A DNA stretch of 64,000 nt from Populus alba (Eukaryota; Streptophyta; Magnoliopsida; Malpighiales; Salicaceae). Where the stretch lies: the NCBI RefSeq assembly GCF_005239225.2, contig NC_133290.1, positions 10,858,204-10,922,203 on the forward strand. Reading direction: 5' to 3'. The position numbers and the translations under genes are program-made. Of the stretch, positions 22,503 through 34,090 are shown in pieces (the first letter of the stretch is position 1; each line of letters opens with the position of its first letter). The notes under the pieces are model-generated. The model saw only the letters and a list, made by a program, of their open reading frames with translations, searched no databases and was not told where the DNA came from.

Positions 22503-24038
22503 ATACCTTCCCCATCACGTGCAACCTTGTCCCCAAGGTTGATATCTGGAAACAGTTCTAGTAGTTGTTTGGTAGATACCCATGTGGCCTCTTCGACAGT
22601 TAGATATTTCCAGTGAACTAAACTTTCTTCGACAATTTTGGCACCCTGTTTTACCCAGCGGTGATCAAGAACAGCTTGTGGTATCAGCAGAACTTCTCCA
22701 TCATCATTGAAGGACGGTATCTTTGTGTTGTGGTTGTGTTCCTCTGTGTTGGTGTGATACTGTTTAGGCAAAGAGACATGAAATATTGGATGAATACGTG
22801 ACTCTGCTGGTAACCTGAGTTTGTAAGCGACAGGTCCAATTTTCTCTAGAATTTCATAGGGTCCATAGAAGCGACTTACCAGTTTCTGGTATTCTCGTTT
22901 AAAAACCGTATGTTGTCGATATGGATGGAGTTTCAGAAGGACTAAATCACCCACATCAAATGAGACATCTCTTCTCTTTTTGTCCGCGAGTTGTTTCATC
23001 CTATTAATCGAGCGTGCCAAGTTGATTTTGAGCTGTTGAAGTAACTCATCTCGCTCCTGCAACTGCTGATCCACTTGATGCACCGGTGATAGACCGTCAT
23101 GGTATGATGGAATATTTGTGAAGCCTACCATATAGTGCCTGAAAAGGAGTCATTCCGGTTGAAATGTGGAATGTTGTATTATACCAATATTCTGCCCATG
23201 GTAAGTAGAGACTCCACTTCTTTGGCCACTGATGAACAAAACATCGCAAATATTGTTCAACACATCGATTGACAACCTCGGTTTGGCCATCCGTTTGCGG
23301 ATGATATGAGGAGCTGAGCTGCAACTTTGTTCCTGACATCTTAAAGAACTCCTGCCAGAAATGACTCATAAAAACTGGATCCCGGTCGCTGACTATAGAC
23401 CTTGGCATGCCATAAAGCTTAATAATACCTTCCACAAATTTCTCTACAACACTTTTAGCTATAAATGGATGTTTTAATGGCAGGAAATGAGCTGATTTGA
23501 TGAGTCTATCGACGACAACCATGATGGTATCCTTGCCCTGAGAAGCGGGTAAACGTTCTATGAAATCAAGTGTAATGTCCTCCCATACCTGGCAAGGAAT
23601 GGGCAGTGGTTGGAGCAGACCTGCAGGAGCCAATGTATCTGATTTGGTTTTCTGGCAGACCACACAATTCTTGATATAGTCTTGGACTGATTTACGCATT
23701 CCTGGCCAATAGAATTGTTGCCCCAATTTCTTGTAAGTGCGCAGAACACCAAAGTGGCCACCAACTTTTGTATCATGCATTTCGTGCAGCAGCTTTGCAC
23801 GTAGAGTAGGGTCTGCAGGAATGACGACCCGTTCCTTGTAACGAAGCAAACCATTCCGCCACACAAAGTTGTTGTGCGACTGATCCACGGTGAACTGACT
23901 CATGGATTGTATATATAAATCTGTCTTTGCCGCCTGTTTAATGTCCTCCCACAAAGTAACCTGAGACACCACAAGATGATGAAGAATAGGACTTCCCTGT
24001 TTACGAGAGAGAGCATCAGCTGCAGATCTCATAGTCAT
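22448..24038 (-). pseudogene. Gypsy integrase and chromodomain
   Basis: Two overlapping frames (23097-24038 and 22448-23131). The first has the zinc-binding HHCC-type region (LHEMHDTKVGGHFG ... CVVCQKTKSD), the DDE core (WEDITLDFIERLP, VSDRDPVFMSHFWQEFF, YHPQTDGQTEVVNRC) and WAEYWYNTTFH. The second has VGDLVLLKLHPYRQ, FYGPYEILEKIG, IHPIFHVSLPK and a chromodomain-like end (VLDHRWVKQGAKIVEESLVH, then WKYLTVEEATW). The frame change near 23110 separates them. This order is typical of plant chromoviruses, whose chromodomain targets integration to chromatin. Confidence 0.9.
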
Positions 24039-24138
24039 AGCCTAAGAGTTTGACTACCCATTTTTGCTGCTCTGGTGTGATGATCTGTTACTCAAGAAAA
24101 AAATTTAGACTGCATTGATCCGTCTGAATATAGAACTT

Positions 24139-25311
24139 TCAGCCCAATAGGTATGGTGGCCACAATCTTATTGCTTCAAGAATAGCTAGCATCTTTTTAG
24201 CATAAGTAGACCAAGATTTCTTTGCCACTCCGAGTGCCTTACTCATAAATGCAATTGGTTTGCCTTGCTGGGATAAGATGGCGCCAATACCATCACCTGA
24301 GGCATCGGTCTCTACAGTGAAGACATCTTTGAAATTAGGCATTGCTAACGTTGGTGTCGTTGTCATGGCTTGTTTGAGCGTGAGGAAGGCAGTTTCAGCT
24401 TCCTCATGCCACCCAAATTGGCCTTTTTTAAGGAGATTATTGAGAGCCCGCGCCATAATGCTATAATTTTTAACAAACTTCCTGTAATACCCTGTCAACC
24501 CTAAAAAACCACGAAGCTCTGAAATGTTAGTAGGTCGTGGTCATGCCACCATTGCTGTAATTTTATTTTCATCTACCTTCACGCCATGGTTGGTGATTAT
24601 GTGCCCTAAGTACTCCAGCTCTTGCTTTCCAAAGGCACACTCATTAGCCTTGACAAAGAATTGATGTTGATGTAATATGTCAAAAGTCTGCCGTACATGC
24701 ATCAAATGCATGTCCCACGTAGGACTATAAACTAATATATCATCGAAGAAAACCAATATAAATTTTCGAAGATGAGGTTGAAATATTGAATTCATGATAG
24801 CTTGAAATGTCGAGGGCGCATTACACAACCCAAAAGGCATAACCAAATATTCGTAGTGTCCGTTGTGAGTGCGGAAAGCAGTTTTTGGTATATCCATAGA
24901 ATTAACCCATACCTGATGATATCCAGCTCGAAGATCAAGCTTGGTGAAATATGAAGCACCATAGAGCTCATCTAACATATCGTCAACTGTAGGGATAGGG
25001 AAGCGGTCCTTCACGGTTGCAGCATTGAGAGCCCTATAATCTGTGCAAAAACGCCATGTTCCATCTTTTTTCTTCACCAACAGCACCGACGATGAAAAAG
25101 GATTGGTATTGTGTCTGATAAGGCCGGAATTTAGCATTTCCTGAACTTGCTTCTCAATCTCTTCCTTTTGATAATATGCATAACGGTATTGCCGAACATT
25201 AATAGGTTCTGTGCCGTCTTTGAGAGAAATGCAGTGATCAACCCCTCTGGCAGGTGGTAGACCTGTTGGTTCTTTAAGAATGTCTGCAAACTCATGCAAT
25301 ATGGCCTCCAT
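24139..25311 (-). pseudogene. Gypsy reverse transcriptase and RNase H
   Basis: Frame 24541-25311 carries the reverse transcriptase: SGLIRHNTNPFSSSVLLVKK, DGTWRFCTDYRALNAATVKD, FPIPTVDDMLDEL, FTKLDLRAGYHQ, MPFGLCNAPSTFQ, and the active site as VFFDDILVYS. It ends at a stop near 24541. RNase H follows in 24139-24498 (TGYYRKFVKNYS, ETDASGDGIGAIL) and is cut by another frame break before 24100. The polyprotein is therefore interrupted at two points despite the young LTRs. Confidence 0.9.
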
Positions 25312-25335
25312 ATCAGGATGTGTTGGCTGTATTTT

Positions 25336-25944
25336 TTATTTCGCAGGACTAATCTGTAAACAGATTGCAAAAATGGCATTGTGCTGGTGAATTGCTTTGG
25401 TTAATTCAGAGATAGACGCAAGTTGTATGCCTTCATCACCCATTCCACGTAACAGCATGAGTTGGTTATTCCACTGAAATTCCATGGTTAACTGTTTCCA
25501 GTTACAGACCACAAAACCTAGCATTTCTAGCCATTGGATGCCCAGCACCAAATCCAGCCCTGTAAGTGGAAGAGAATAAAGAGTTAATGAAAAATGGGTG
25601 CCTTGTAGGTCCACTCTGACTTCTTCAAAACGTCCCTGGCATTTCAACTTTTCACCATTTGCAACTCGCACGGTGAAGGATGTTGTAGGCACGACTGGTA
25701 TACGTAATGCATTGGCCAATCTTTCGCTAATAAAGTTATGAGTTGATCCACTGTCAATAAGTGCAATGACATCGCTCAATCCAATTCTTGCAGTGATGCG
25801 CATGGTCTTAGGTGCAGCCCAACCTGTCAATGCATGTAGTGTAATTTCTGGTTCGGTTATTGTTTCAGCATTCTCCTGAAATGCTTGGTCGTCACCTTCC
25901 TTATCACATAACAGTGTATTACTGTCATCGTACCCTTCTAACAT
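25336..25944 (-). pseudogene. Gypsy protease and linker
   Basis: A frame of 202 codons with the retropepsin-like block VIALIDSGSTHNFIS (catalytic DSG), then LTGLDLVLGIQWLEMLG, which is characteristic of plant gypsy proteases. A zinc-knuckle-like stretch lies just upstream near 25960-26020 (cysteines in the complement of GACACTTATGTCCTGCA). Confidence 0.88.
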
Positions 25945-26178
25945 TAAGATGCGAGGCTCACGACACTTATGTCCTGCAGTAAATCTATCATTGCAATTGA
26001 AACATAAATTCTGAGCTCGTCATCTCTGCATTTCTTCCCAAGTGAGGCGCCGAATAGGAGTAGTAGGAACTGTTGGGACAGCTCGATTGAAACTGGGAAG
26101 AGAAATGATAGATCTCATTGGTGGTGATGGTGCTGGTTTGTTGAACCTCCTCTGTCGGTTAAGCTGATCATCCTTCAT

Positions 26179-26865
26179 TCAGGCCAGACTAATGGCCTCT
26201 TTTAGTGTCTGTGGCTTAAACATGTGTATTCCATCTGAAATCTCTGTTTTTAAACCACCCATAAATGTACCTACGAGGGCCTTTTGTGTCCATCCGCGTA
26301 CTCGGTTGCCCAGGCACTCAAATTCACATTGATAATCTCGCAGTGAACCTCCTTGCCTTATTTTGGAAAGACTCTCATCAAAATCCTCACATTCTGAAGG
26401 ACCAAAACGCGCCCCGAGTTCTTCTTCAAAGTTTACCCATGATAAAACTCTTCCTTCTTCTTCAGTCAATCGTCGAACCCATTGCCACCACTGGTTTGCT
26501 TCCCCTTCCAAATGGTAAGAAGCCAGGGAAACCTTCTGCAGTTCTGGAGTGTTTTGAAATGAAAAAAATTGATTCACACGATTAAACCACTCAGTGGGAT
26601 CATCTCCTGAGAATCTAGGAAACTCAAGCCTTGTTGTCTTGGATGAGACAATTAATCATCCCCCTTCTTGTCCTTCACGTTGCTGGTTGGTTTGGTTTGG
26701 AGGCTCCTGATTTGCAAGCAATACATCAGAAAGTCGGTTAAGCGTGTCCTCCAGATGTTGCAGCTTATCAGCCATGCCCAGCTCCATTCGGTGCAACCCC
26801 TCCTTCAATTGCTCAATGCGTTCCTTATTAATGCCCATAAGATCCTTTGCTTGCTCTGATACCAA
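26179..26865 (-). pseudogene. Gypsy gag, broken
   Basis: The main frame 26179-26577 has the gag blocks FFSFQNTPELQKVSLASYHL, EGEANQWWQW and RQGGSLRDYQCEFECLGNRV. An upstream piece (26656-26880 on the minus strand) has a coiled, Glu/Gln-rich N-terminal segment. A stop near 26655 separates the two. Confidence 0.82.
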
Positions 26866-27292
26866 TGATAGATTCAACAATTATCTATCAAGTAATTGCT
26901 GAAACTGTTTGTTTCTCTTCAGGTGAGAAAGAACCACAAATTGTTTAATATCAAATTGACTGCCTCTTCATAATTCTTGCTGCCTTAAATAAGCAAAGCC
27001 GGCTGCTTTAAGTAAGCAAAGCCGTTACAGATAACGTCTATAATTAAGGAAAAGTTTGTAACGTGCTGAATATTAATCGCAACAACTGTAACAACTAAAA
27101 TAAAAGCAATAACTGATAAATTACAAGACTCGGTCTTGTATTGAAACCGCTCCTCTTCTTTCTGTATAATTGCATGTCCATGTAAATATTGTTCACGTTC
27201 CTTACTGCTGCATGGCTTATGCAATTACTTTCCTTCATCATATATACTTGGAATTTGGCCTAATGGCCCTGGTTGATCTGCGTGGCTTATCA
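26866..27292 (-). repeat. Gypsy 5' LTR
   Basis: 427 bp with TGATA...TATCA ends. It is followed by TTATG at 27293-27297, where the right-hand target duplication would lie. The matching left flank cannot be checked because of the extra partial copy on the left. Confidence 0.92.
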
Positions 27293-27299
27293 TTATGAT

Positions 27300-28550
27300 C
27301 TAGCTATTATGTGGGATAATAGTTCCAAATGGTTATTGTAGTGGTCTTGGCATTTATTGTGGCCATATTATTTAATCTAACAATTCTTCTTCTATAAGGA
27401 AATTCATTTCACGTAGAGCTACAAGTAATAAAATATTCTGATTACAAATACTAGTGTGTGGCTCAATAACCAACAACTTGTCAAGCCGATGGTCACAACA
27501 AAATTTAGCAATATGGTATATTGAAGAACCACTGAAAATTGACAAATATAAATGAAAATACCAAAGGGATTTTATCATCGGTATATTGTTGTGACATTTA
27601 CTGACTGAATTTTCCATCGCTAAATATATTAGCAAACACCGATAGGAATATTCTTACGGTATATAATAAGGGAAATGCGGTGAAAAAAGAAGAAATTAAA
27701 AAAAAATCAAACAATACTATTACTTGTAAGTTTTACGGATGAAGTTACTAACAAAATAAACCTGATGGTAAACTTCTTCCATGAATATGCTGATGGAGAA
27801 CTTTTTTTGGTGATGGAGAACTTTTTTTGGTATATACCGATAACATTACATAGGATATTACAGTGGGATTCAAGAAGATAAATCATACAATGATGGGGCA
27901 TTTATGACCTGGCGCTCGACCCTCCTCTCTCCCTCCCTCATTTCTACTTCTTCCTTATGTATTCTTAACACAATTCAACCTCCCACAACAAATTCGGCAA
28001 CCACAATACTTGATTTGTCAACATTCGTATTCTAATTTAAATTTTATTGAGAATTCTCCATCTTAAGTAAGCAAATCTACACCCATTTTTTTATTCGAAC
28101 AAAATTTAAAATGTTAATTTTTTTGTATATTTTTTTAGTATATGTATTTTGTTTAGGTGTTTACATGTTTTATAATTTTTCTCAAACAAATTTATTGTTT
28201 GGATTTATGATTTGTACATGTTAGGGTTTGCTTTAGATTTTGTAAAATTGTATTTGTTTATAAATTGATGAAACTTATGTCGAATATTTAACTTAGGTGT
28301 TTGTGATGAATTAAATAATGGCTTATTTAATGGGTCCATTTTATATTTTGTCAATTTTATTGCTAAGTTGTAATTTCCAGTATATGTGTATAAATTTAAA
28401 TTTATGTAGATAATTGATAATAAATTAAGAGAAGTATTAAAATAGATTGAATAATCTTGAGTTGAGCCAATATTTTTGCAAATTTATTTAGTTGATGTTG
28501 TTAATTAATACAAGTTGTCATCATTATTTTATCTAAGTTCAATAGAAGTG
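27300..28550. mobile_element. CACTA-like non-coding end region
   Basis: Short motifs such as ACCGATA, CGGTATAT and CATCGGTATA recur between 27570 and 27860 in both orientations. A complement reading CACTGTAATATCC lies near 27870. CACTA transposons have such subterminal repeat arrays, and a CACTA transposase fragment lies just downstream, so this is probably its non-coding end. Exact element ends were not found. Confidence 0.45.
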
Positions 28551-29155
28551 ATGGATGATTGTTCATGGATGTATCAAGATTCACCCAAAGGATTGCAAAG
28601 GATGTATTATTATAATGGGGTTCGGGATTGTATTAATTACGCAATATCTAATTCAAAAAATATTAGTGGAGGCGATATTAGATGTCCATATAGGAGATGT
28701 AAAAATAAAAAAGTTTCTCGATCCAGATGTTGTAACGATACATGTTCTACAAAAAAAGCTTATGGAGCAATACATGTGTTGGTATGCATATAGAGAACCA
28801 TATGTTCCTTATAAGACCATGATTGAAATGATGATTGGGTCAACTTCTAGTGCTAGCAACATGCATGAAGTTGTAGATGACAATAGCAATCCTTATAGGA
28901 CTATGGTTATGGATACAATGAGAATGAATCAGGATCATGTCAGTCAATATTCAATCATAGATAAAAAAAAACCTAATACAAATACAACCAGGTTTTTTGA
29001 TCTTTTGAAATATTTTGATGAACCATTATAGGATGGTTACACAAATCATAGTAAATTATCAATCATTACATATATGTTCACCATCAAGTCAGATTATGGG
29101 TTGAGTGAGACTGGTTATGATAAAATTATTGAATAGGCAAAAAGTATTTTACCTA
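28551..29155 (+). pseudogene. CACTA (En/Spm) transposase, N-terminal fragment
   Basis: Begins at 28551 with MDDCSWMYQDSPKG, then YYNGVRDCINYAISN and GGDIRCPYRRCKNKK: the transposase-associated zinc-binding domain with its C-x4-C pattern. After a frameshift near 28700 the second frame continues with DPDVVTIHVLQ, YMCWYAYREP, and later MDTMRMNQ, TRFFDLLKYFDEPL. A stop follows at 29031, then more family-like sequence (TNHSKLSI, TIKSDYGLSETGYDKIIE) to about 29155, where the E3 repeat starts. The catalytic domain is absent. Confidence 0.85.
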
Positions 29156-29165
29156 AAGGGTCCAA

Positions 29166-30235
29166 ACTAAGCCAAAAAACCAGTTTTTCTTCCGATTTCT
29201 GCACATTTCTTCTTTCTTTCTCTCTCCACCGTGGCCTTCAGCCACCACCACCCTCATCACTGGTATTCCCACCATCATCTCCACCATAGAAAGCCAACAC
29301 AACCACCAGCCGACCACCAAGAGCCACCGTCGGTTTCTCTCTCCTCGTTGCAGCCCCTCCCGCGTGTTTTTTTTCTTCTTCTTTTGCTTCCTCTGCCGTC
29401 GGCCATCATCTCTGTCACAGCCTCAGCCACCGTCCTTAGGACAGCCACTCACCATTTCTACCACCAACCGGCCACCAAACAGCCTCCACGACTCTCTCCC
29501 TTTTCTCCTTCCAGAAACCAGTGTTTCTCTCACTTCTGCAACTTTTTTTCTTCCTCCAGTAGCCGACGCCAGCCTCCACAACTGCAACCACCAGTTGCAC
29601 ACCATCATCCTCGGCCAGACCACCACCATGCCAGGTTGTCCGCCCTCTCTCCCTTTCCCCTTCTTCTTCTTTTTCGCTGCCCCTGTTTAGTGAACAGTGA
29701 GTGTGAATTATAATTCACGTCCACTGTTCATGTAGTGGACTATGCCTTTTTAAAAAAAAAATTCAAAAATTTTCAAAACAATCATTTCAAAAACAATTGT
29801 GAATTAATCGCATATTTTTCTACCAATATTGCATAATATCGGGTTGTATATTTACATTGTAAATTATAAATCTGGTATTAAAATATTGGTTTTTAAAAAA
29901 AATATTTCAAAAAAAATAATTTCAAAACATTTGCAAAAAAACAAAAAATAATAATATTTTGTTGCATACGGCCAAATCCTGAAATTTTTACAAGCATATT
30001 GTTCATAAAACAAACTGCATCTTTTTCATGTTTAAATAAATCCAAAAATGAATATCATAACCAATTTATGATTATCCATTAGGATTTGGCCAACATGTCA
30101 AAAATCTTTTTCCAATTTTTGTTTCAGGATCTAGATGTAGACTTTAATATTTATGGGTTGTGAAATTATACAATAAAGTACACCCTCAGGTATTAAAGAT
30201 ATAAGGCGTAGAAATGCGATGCTAAAATTCAGATT
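29166..30235 (-). repeat. LTR-derived non-coding repeat, copy E3 (partial)
   Basis: Reverse-orientation relative of E1. On the minus strand the block around TTGGCCGTATGCA (about 29955-29975), TTTAATACCAGATTT and an AATATTGGTAGAAAAATATGCG-like block align with 1239-1390 of E1. The part equivalent to E1's left end is missing. A hairpin (29691-29730) and a GGTGGTGG/GA-rich tract on the minus strand (29230-29690) occupy the same order as in E1. Frames in the low-complexity tract are not genes. Confidence 0.55.
29691..29730. other. Hairpin inside repeat E3
   Basis: A 40-bp near-perfect inverted repeat. Arms 29691-29710 and 29711-29730 pair at 17 of 20 positions, and the central 16 bases GTGAATTATAATTCAC are a perfect palindrome. 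Confidence 0.8.
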
Positions 30236-30333
30236 TTACAACACCGCCAGCGAAGCAGTCCGACCAGCAAGGCACCACCTCCTCCGCGCCAGGTAAACTC
30301 TTCTTCCCCCGCATTTCTTCGTTGCCTGCGTTT

Positions 30334-30371
30334 CCTCCTGTATGCAGAACATTCGTTTTGCATGCAGGAGG
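30334..30371. other. Hairpin inside repeat E2
   Basis: Arms 30334-30346 and 30359-30371 pair at 12 of 13 positions around a 12-nt loop. The position corresponds to the E1 hairpin, but the stem sequence is different. An 11-base C run lies next to it at 30392-30402. Confidence 0.75.
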
Positions 30372-30419
30372 ATGGAAGGGGGGAAATAATTCCCCCCCCC
30401 CCGTTGGTTTTTTGTTGTT

Positions 30420-30645
30420 GGGCTAGGTTCGTTCTGGCCCAGCACTGATGGGTTTCCTTCTCTGGGTTAGGCTGGTTCTAGCCCAGCCCTGATGTTTTGT
30501 GAACCAGACTGATTCTAGCCCTGCCTTGCTATCTGGGTTGAGTCTAGCCCAGACTAAAAAAGAGAGAATTGTTGGGTCGAGATCGGCCCAAACCTTTTGG
30601 GCTGAATCCGGCCCAGTTAGTTGGGCCGGGCCGGGCCAGCCCACC
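30420..30645. repeat. GGCCCAG-type diverged minisatellite in E2
   Basis: About five diverged units of roughly 40-50 bp, each with a TGGGTT/GGGCT start and a CTAGCCCAG or CGGCCCAG end. In E1 the same area (1425-1530) has only two or three such units. Confidence 0.5.
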
Positions 30646-31385
30646 TACTTATAATACACACACACAAAAAATTGTTAAAATTTCTGAAAATCCTTTAAAA
30701 AATTTGTTGATTTTCCTGCATATTTTTATCAAAATTGCTTAATAGTGGTTTGTATTTTTATACCGTAAAGATACAAAACTAGTATTAAAATATATGGTTT
30801 TCATCAAAACATTGCAAAAAAAGTTTAAAAAAAAACAAAAAAAATATTTTGTTTTTATGCATACGGCCAAGTTTCTCAAAGATAAGAAAAATCATCACAT
30901 CGTATTTTCATTTCAAAAAAAATCTTATTGTTTTTTAAACATGAAACAAAAAATTTCAAAAAAAAAAAAAAAAAGGTTTTAGCATGCACTTTGGCTTTAA
31001 TAACAAGTTTGTTAGAGCCATGAGAACGAGGTCAATATTTCAAAAATTCTAAAAAAATATTTTTGTTCAACTAGAAATACAATAACACTTAAGTTTTTTA
31101 TCAGACAATCAAACAATGCAGCTTACCTTAGGTAAGGCGTATTTGGAGTGCTAATACTTTTTCTTTACGCAATCAGTCTCCGTACTCGATCTTTGAGACC
31201 AGTTAGGGTTTCTAATTATCAAAATACTAGGTGATAACTCCCACTCTATTTTCCACCGATAAACGACAAGAATTTCTTGTCTTCCCATATTTGCCAGATA
31301 CATTAGATATTTACATTTAGATTTGAAATGGAACCATTTCACCGCGACACCGTATACGTGTGACATTCATTATTCATGTGTCAGT

Positions 31386-32569
31386 AATATCATCATCCAT
31401 CTTTTGATTACTTTATAGATGAGGTTAGAGGGATCACACATGACCAATTAATAAAAGTTTAACATCTATGATATCAAATTTCATAGTAGATGGGCATACT
31501 TGATCAAAAACCCAAACCAAAGAAACCAAACAATTTTTTTTTAATTTTTGTTATAAATATATCCACCATTACAGACATCGATATTATATTAATTAATTTT
31601 TTGTTATCAAAGGCGAGAGATTCGTTGCTATATGTTATAGCCAGTAAGGTAGTGCATGGCTAAACATAATGAGAAAAAAGAACAATCAACATAGTATCGG
31701 ATACTATACAAAATAAAACCAAAACTTGAAAAATTGGCTAAATCATAACATAAACATAACTATGAGATAAATAAAAATAAACTCATGGCCAAAGGATCAA
31801 CGACATGTTTTCTCTGCTTGGGAATATGTTTAAAGTTCACAACGAAGTAAAACGGTTTCAACCCCTTTAATACAAAATTGACATTAATTAATTATTACTA
31901 GCTATTGAACATACGCACCTAAATCATGGGAGAAATGTTGGATATATAAGCTTTTATGATGTGTTTCTTTACATAAATAAATTATAAAATGTAAATTAAA
32001 AAAGTTTATGCAAACATCTAATTAAATAAATCAAGAACTATCTATATAAATAAATAAATAAAAAGTTGTTAACAATAACTTAAAAGAAAATTGAAAAAAA
32101 ATCAAGTGAAAATTAAAATATTTGATCGTATTTATTTGGTTGTGGTTACTGAATTTATTTATGAAAATAAATTTATATTCAATATAATGATAATAGAAAT
32201 AGACAAACACATGAAATTGATCAAATAATATGGGACATTTATTTGATTGTGTTTACTGAATTTATTTATGAAAATAAATTTATATTCAATATAATAATAA
32301 TAGAAATAGACAAACACATGAAATTGATCGAATAAAATAAAAGAAAAAAAATATGCAAGGCTGGACCTATTAGAAATATTATCTAAAAATAAAATTTTTC
32401 TATTTGAAATTAAATTTTATTTTTATAAAAATAAAAAATATATATATAATTGAATCAGAAAAATATCTTCAAAAAATAAATGCATAAAAATAATTTAGAA
32501 AAACTGTATTAAAAAAAGGCTAAACATGCAAAATAAAATAAAAAAATCATAGAGGAGAGATATTATTGA

Positions 32570-32620
<51 letters not shown>

Positions 32621-33560
32621 CACATGTTAAAGAAGGAATCAATATTAGAATAAGAAAATAAGAAAATGTTAACGATGATACAGGTGTTGCAAGCACCTTT
32701 CAAAGAAATAAGAAAAACAAGTTTAATAAGTTGATTTTATATTAATTAAACAATAAAAATTTAGGCAACTATAGTAAACAAACAAAATTCTTCTAGGAAA
32801 AAAAATAATGATAGCTTGGAGAAAAAAACCTTTGAAAGTACAAAACTAGATTAAAAAAAAAAAAAGCACAAGGTAGCATAATAGACAATTAACCTGGGCA
32901 ATATAGGGTGATCGAACCTGGATTAACCCGCAAAACCCCATGATCCAGATTAAAAGATTAGAATAACTTAATGGAAAAAAAAACTACAAAGTCATTCTTT
33001 AAAAAAAACATAAAACTAATGTTGAATGATGAAATAAAAAAAAAAAAACCCAAAAAAGGATGCCGACCTATATTGACCCTTTAAATCAGTGACTTGGGTC
33101 ATTAGACCACAAGTGATATATATGAAAAAATCATGAAGGCCAATTCTAAGAAATCAAACGCTAAGAGATGAATGGAGAAAAATAAATTATGTAAAAGGAT
33201 CTAAAATAAAAAAAAAAATTGTAATTAAAAAAATAAGGGTAAAAATTTAAATAAAAATAAATTAAAGGTAAACCCAAAATTTTCAATTGAAAGCTTAAAT
33301 AAATAAAAAGGGAAAAAAAAGAAATTGACAAAAAAAATCAAAAAAATGATAGCCATATCAGAAAAAATAATGCACCACACAGTTCGATTGAAGGAGTGGA
33401 TCTGCAAGGTCTCAAATGAATTGATTTATTCAAGAGAACACCTTGTTCTTCTTTGGAAGATCTAATGAATCCCAAAAAGACGAGAAAATAGGATTTTGTG
33501 TACTTAAAATTCAACCGGCGAGAGATTTGGGAGGTCTAAAAATTTATTTATAATTTAAGG
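31386..33560. other. AT-rich intergenic region with simple and tandem repeats
   Basis: No gene recognised. It contains a 107-bp head-to-tail duplication (32131-32237 and 32238-about 32340), a TA microsatellite (about 32573-32618) and, at 32880-33110, a relative of the GGTTAACCC repeat family. A run of 13 G lies at 33559-33571. Confidence 0.6.
32131..32340. repeat. 107-bp tandem duplication
   Basis: Copy 1 starts at 32131 with TTTATTTGGTTGTGGTTACTG and copy 2 at 32238 with TTTATTTGATTGTGTTTACTG. The following roughly 85 bases are nearly identical. No coding role is visible. Confidence 0.9.
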
Positions 33561-33571
33561 GGGGGGGGGGG

Positions 33572-34090
33572 AGACATTAATCAACTTTGAGGCCTGTTTA
33601 TTAGTTGGGCTATATACCAATTTGAATTTGTGGGCTTTGAGCCCTTTTGATTTTAATCCCCGTTTACGCCAGAATGTTTAAAATGCAACAGCACGAGAGA
33701 GAGGGGCAAGTTACTATTGGAAGAGGCAAGAACGTGTTCAAAGGGACCAAGAAGCCATTGACGTGCTCCTCCCTGCCCACAAATACAGAAATATAGATTC
33801 ACTTTTCAACCCCAAATTGATCATCCCAAACTCACTCACTCACTCTCTCTAAGGGAAAAACCTGAAAAGAATAGTCTAAGGTAATCTTTGAAAACTATTT
33901 TAGTTCATCTAATCTGGATTCGATTCCTTGACATCATCATCAAACAGCTTTCTGTGTCTGAAATCTTAGAAAACCGGTTGTCTTTAGGGTTCATGATGAA
34001 GTTCGAAAAATATTGAGCTTTGAAATAAGAAATCTGTTCCTCTTGTTCTTTTTGTTTATTTGGCTGTGCTTGGTTTATTTGTGTCACAGT
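33572..34090 (+). promoter_or_regulatory. NRPB4 promoter and 5' leader region
   Basis: Sequence between the G13 run and the NRPB4 start codon. The CT-rich ACTCACTCACTCACTCTCTCT at about 33831-33851 is typical of a plant 5' leader. No convincing TATA box was found. A GT-containing AAGGTAATC near 33878 might be a leader intron donor, but this is unproven. Confidence 0.35.

Larger units (their letters stand above)
21961..27292 (-). mobile_element. Ty3/gypsy chromovirus-type retrotransposon plus partial extra copy
   Basis: Minus-strand element with LTRs 22079-22502 (3') and 26866-27292 (5'). Both have TGATA...TATCA ends and differ by only two substitutions and a 3-base indel by my reading. The primer-binding site is just left of the right LTR (complement TTGGTATCAGAGC, 26853-26865), and a polypurine tract (complement GATGGGGAAGGTAT) adjoins the left LTR. 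Internal order is gag, protease, reverse transcriptase, RNase H, integrase, chromodomain. Sequence 21961-22078, beyond the left LTR, repeats the 5' internal end (26748-26865), so the structure is LTR-internal-LTR-partial internal. Confidence 0.93.
30236..31385 (-). repeat. LTR-derived non-coding repeat, copy E2
   Basis: The minus strand from about 31375 downwards repeats E1's left end (TGTCACACGTATACGG...), the block ending TAAGCTGCATTG (near 31110), and the TTGGCCGTATGCA block (near 30860). It also has a GGGCTG/GCCCAG-rich stretch (30420-30650), here expanded into diverged tandem units, and a hairpin (30334-30371). E1's long CT-rich half is not present here. Confidence 0.65.

Noticed and set aside
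22380..22616. 78-codon plus-strand frame over the gypsy LTR border
   Set aside because: It crosses the LTR and polypurine tract of a minus-strand element and has no coding signature.
29231..29713. 160-codon Pro/His/Ser-rich frame
   Set aside because: It lies in the low-complexity half of repeat E3 and overlaps other open frames; the composition explains it.
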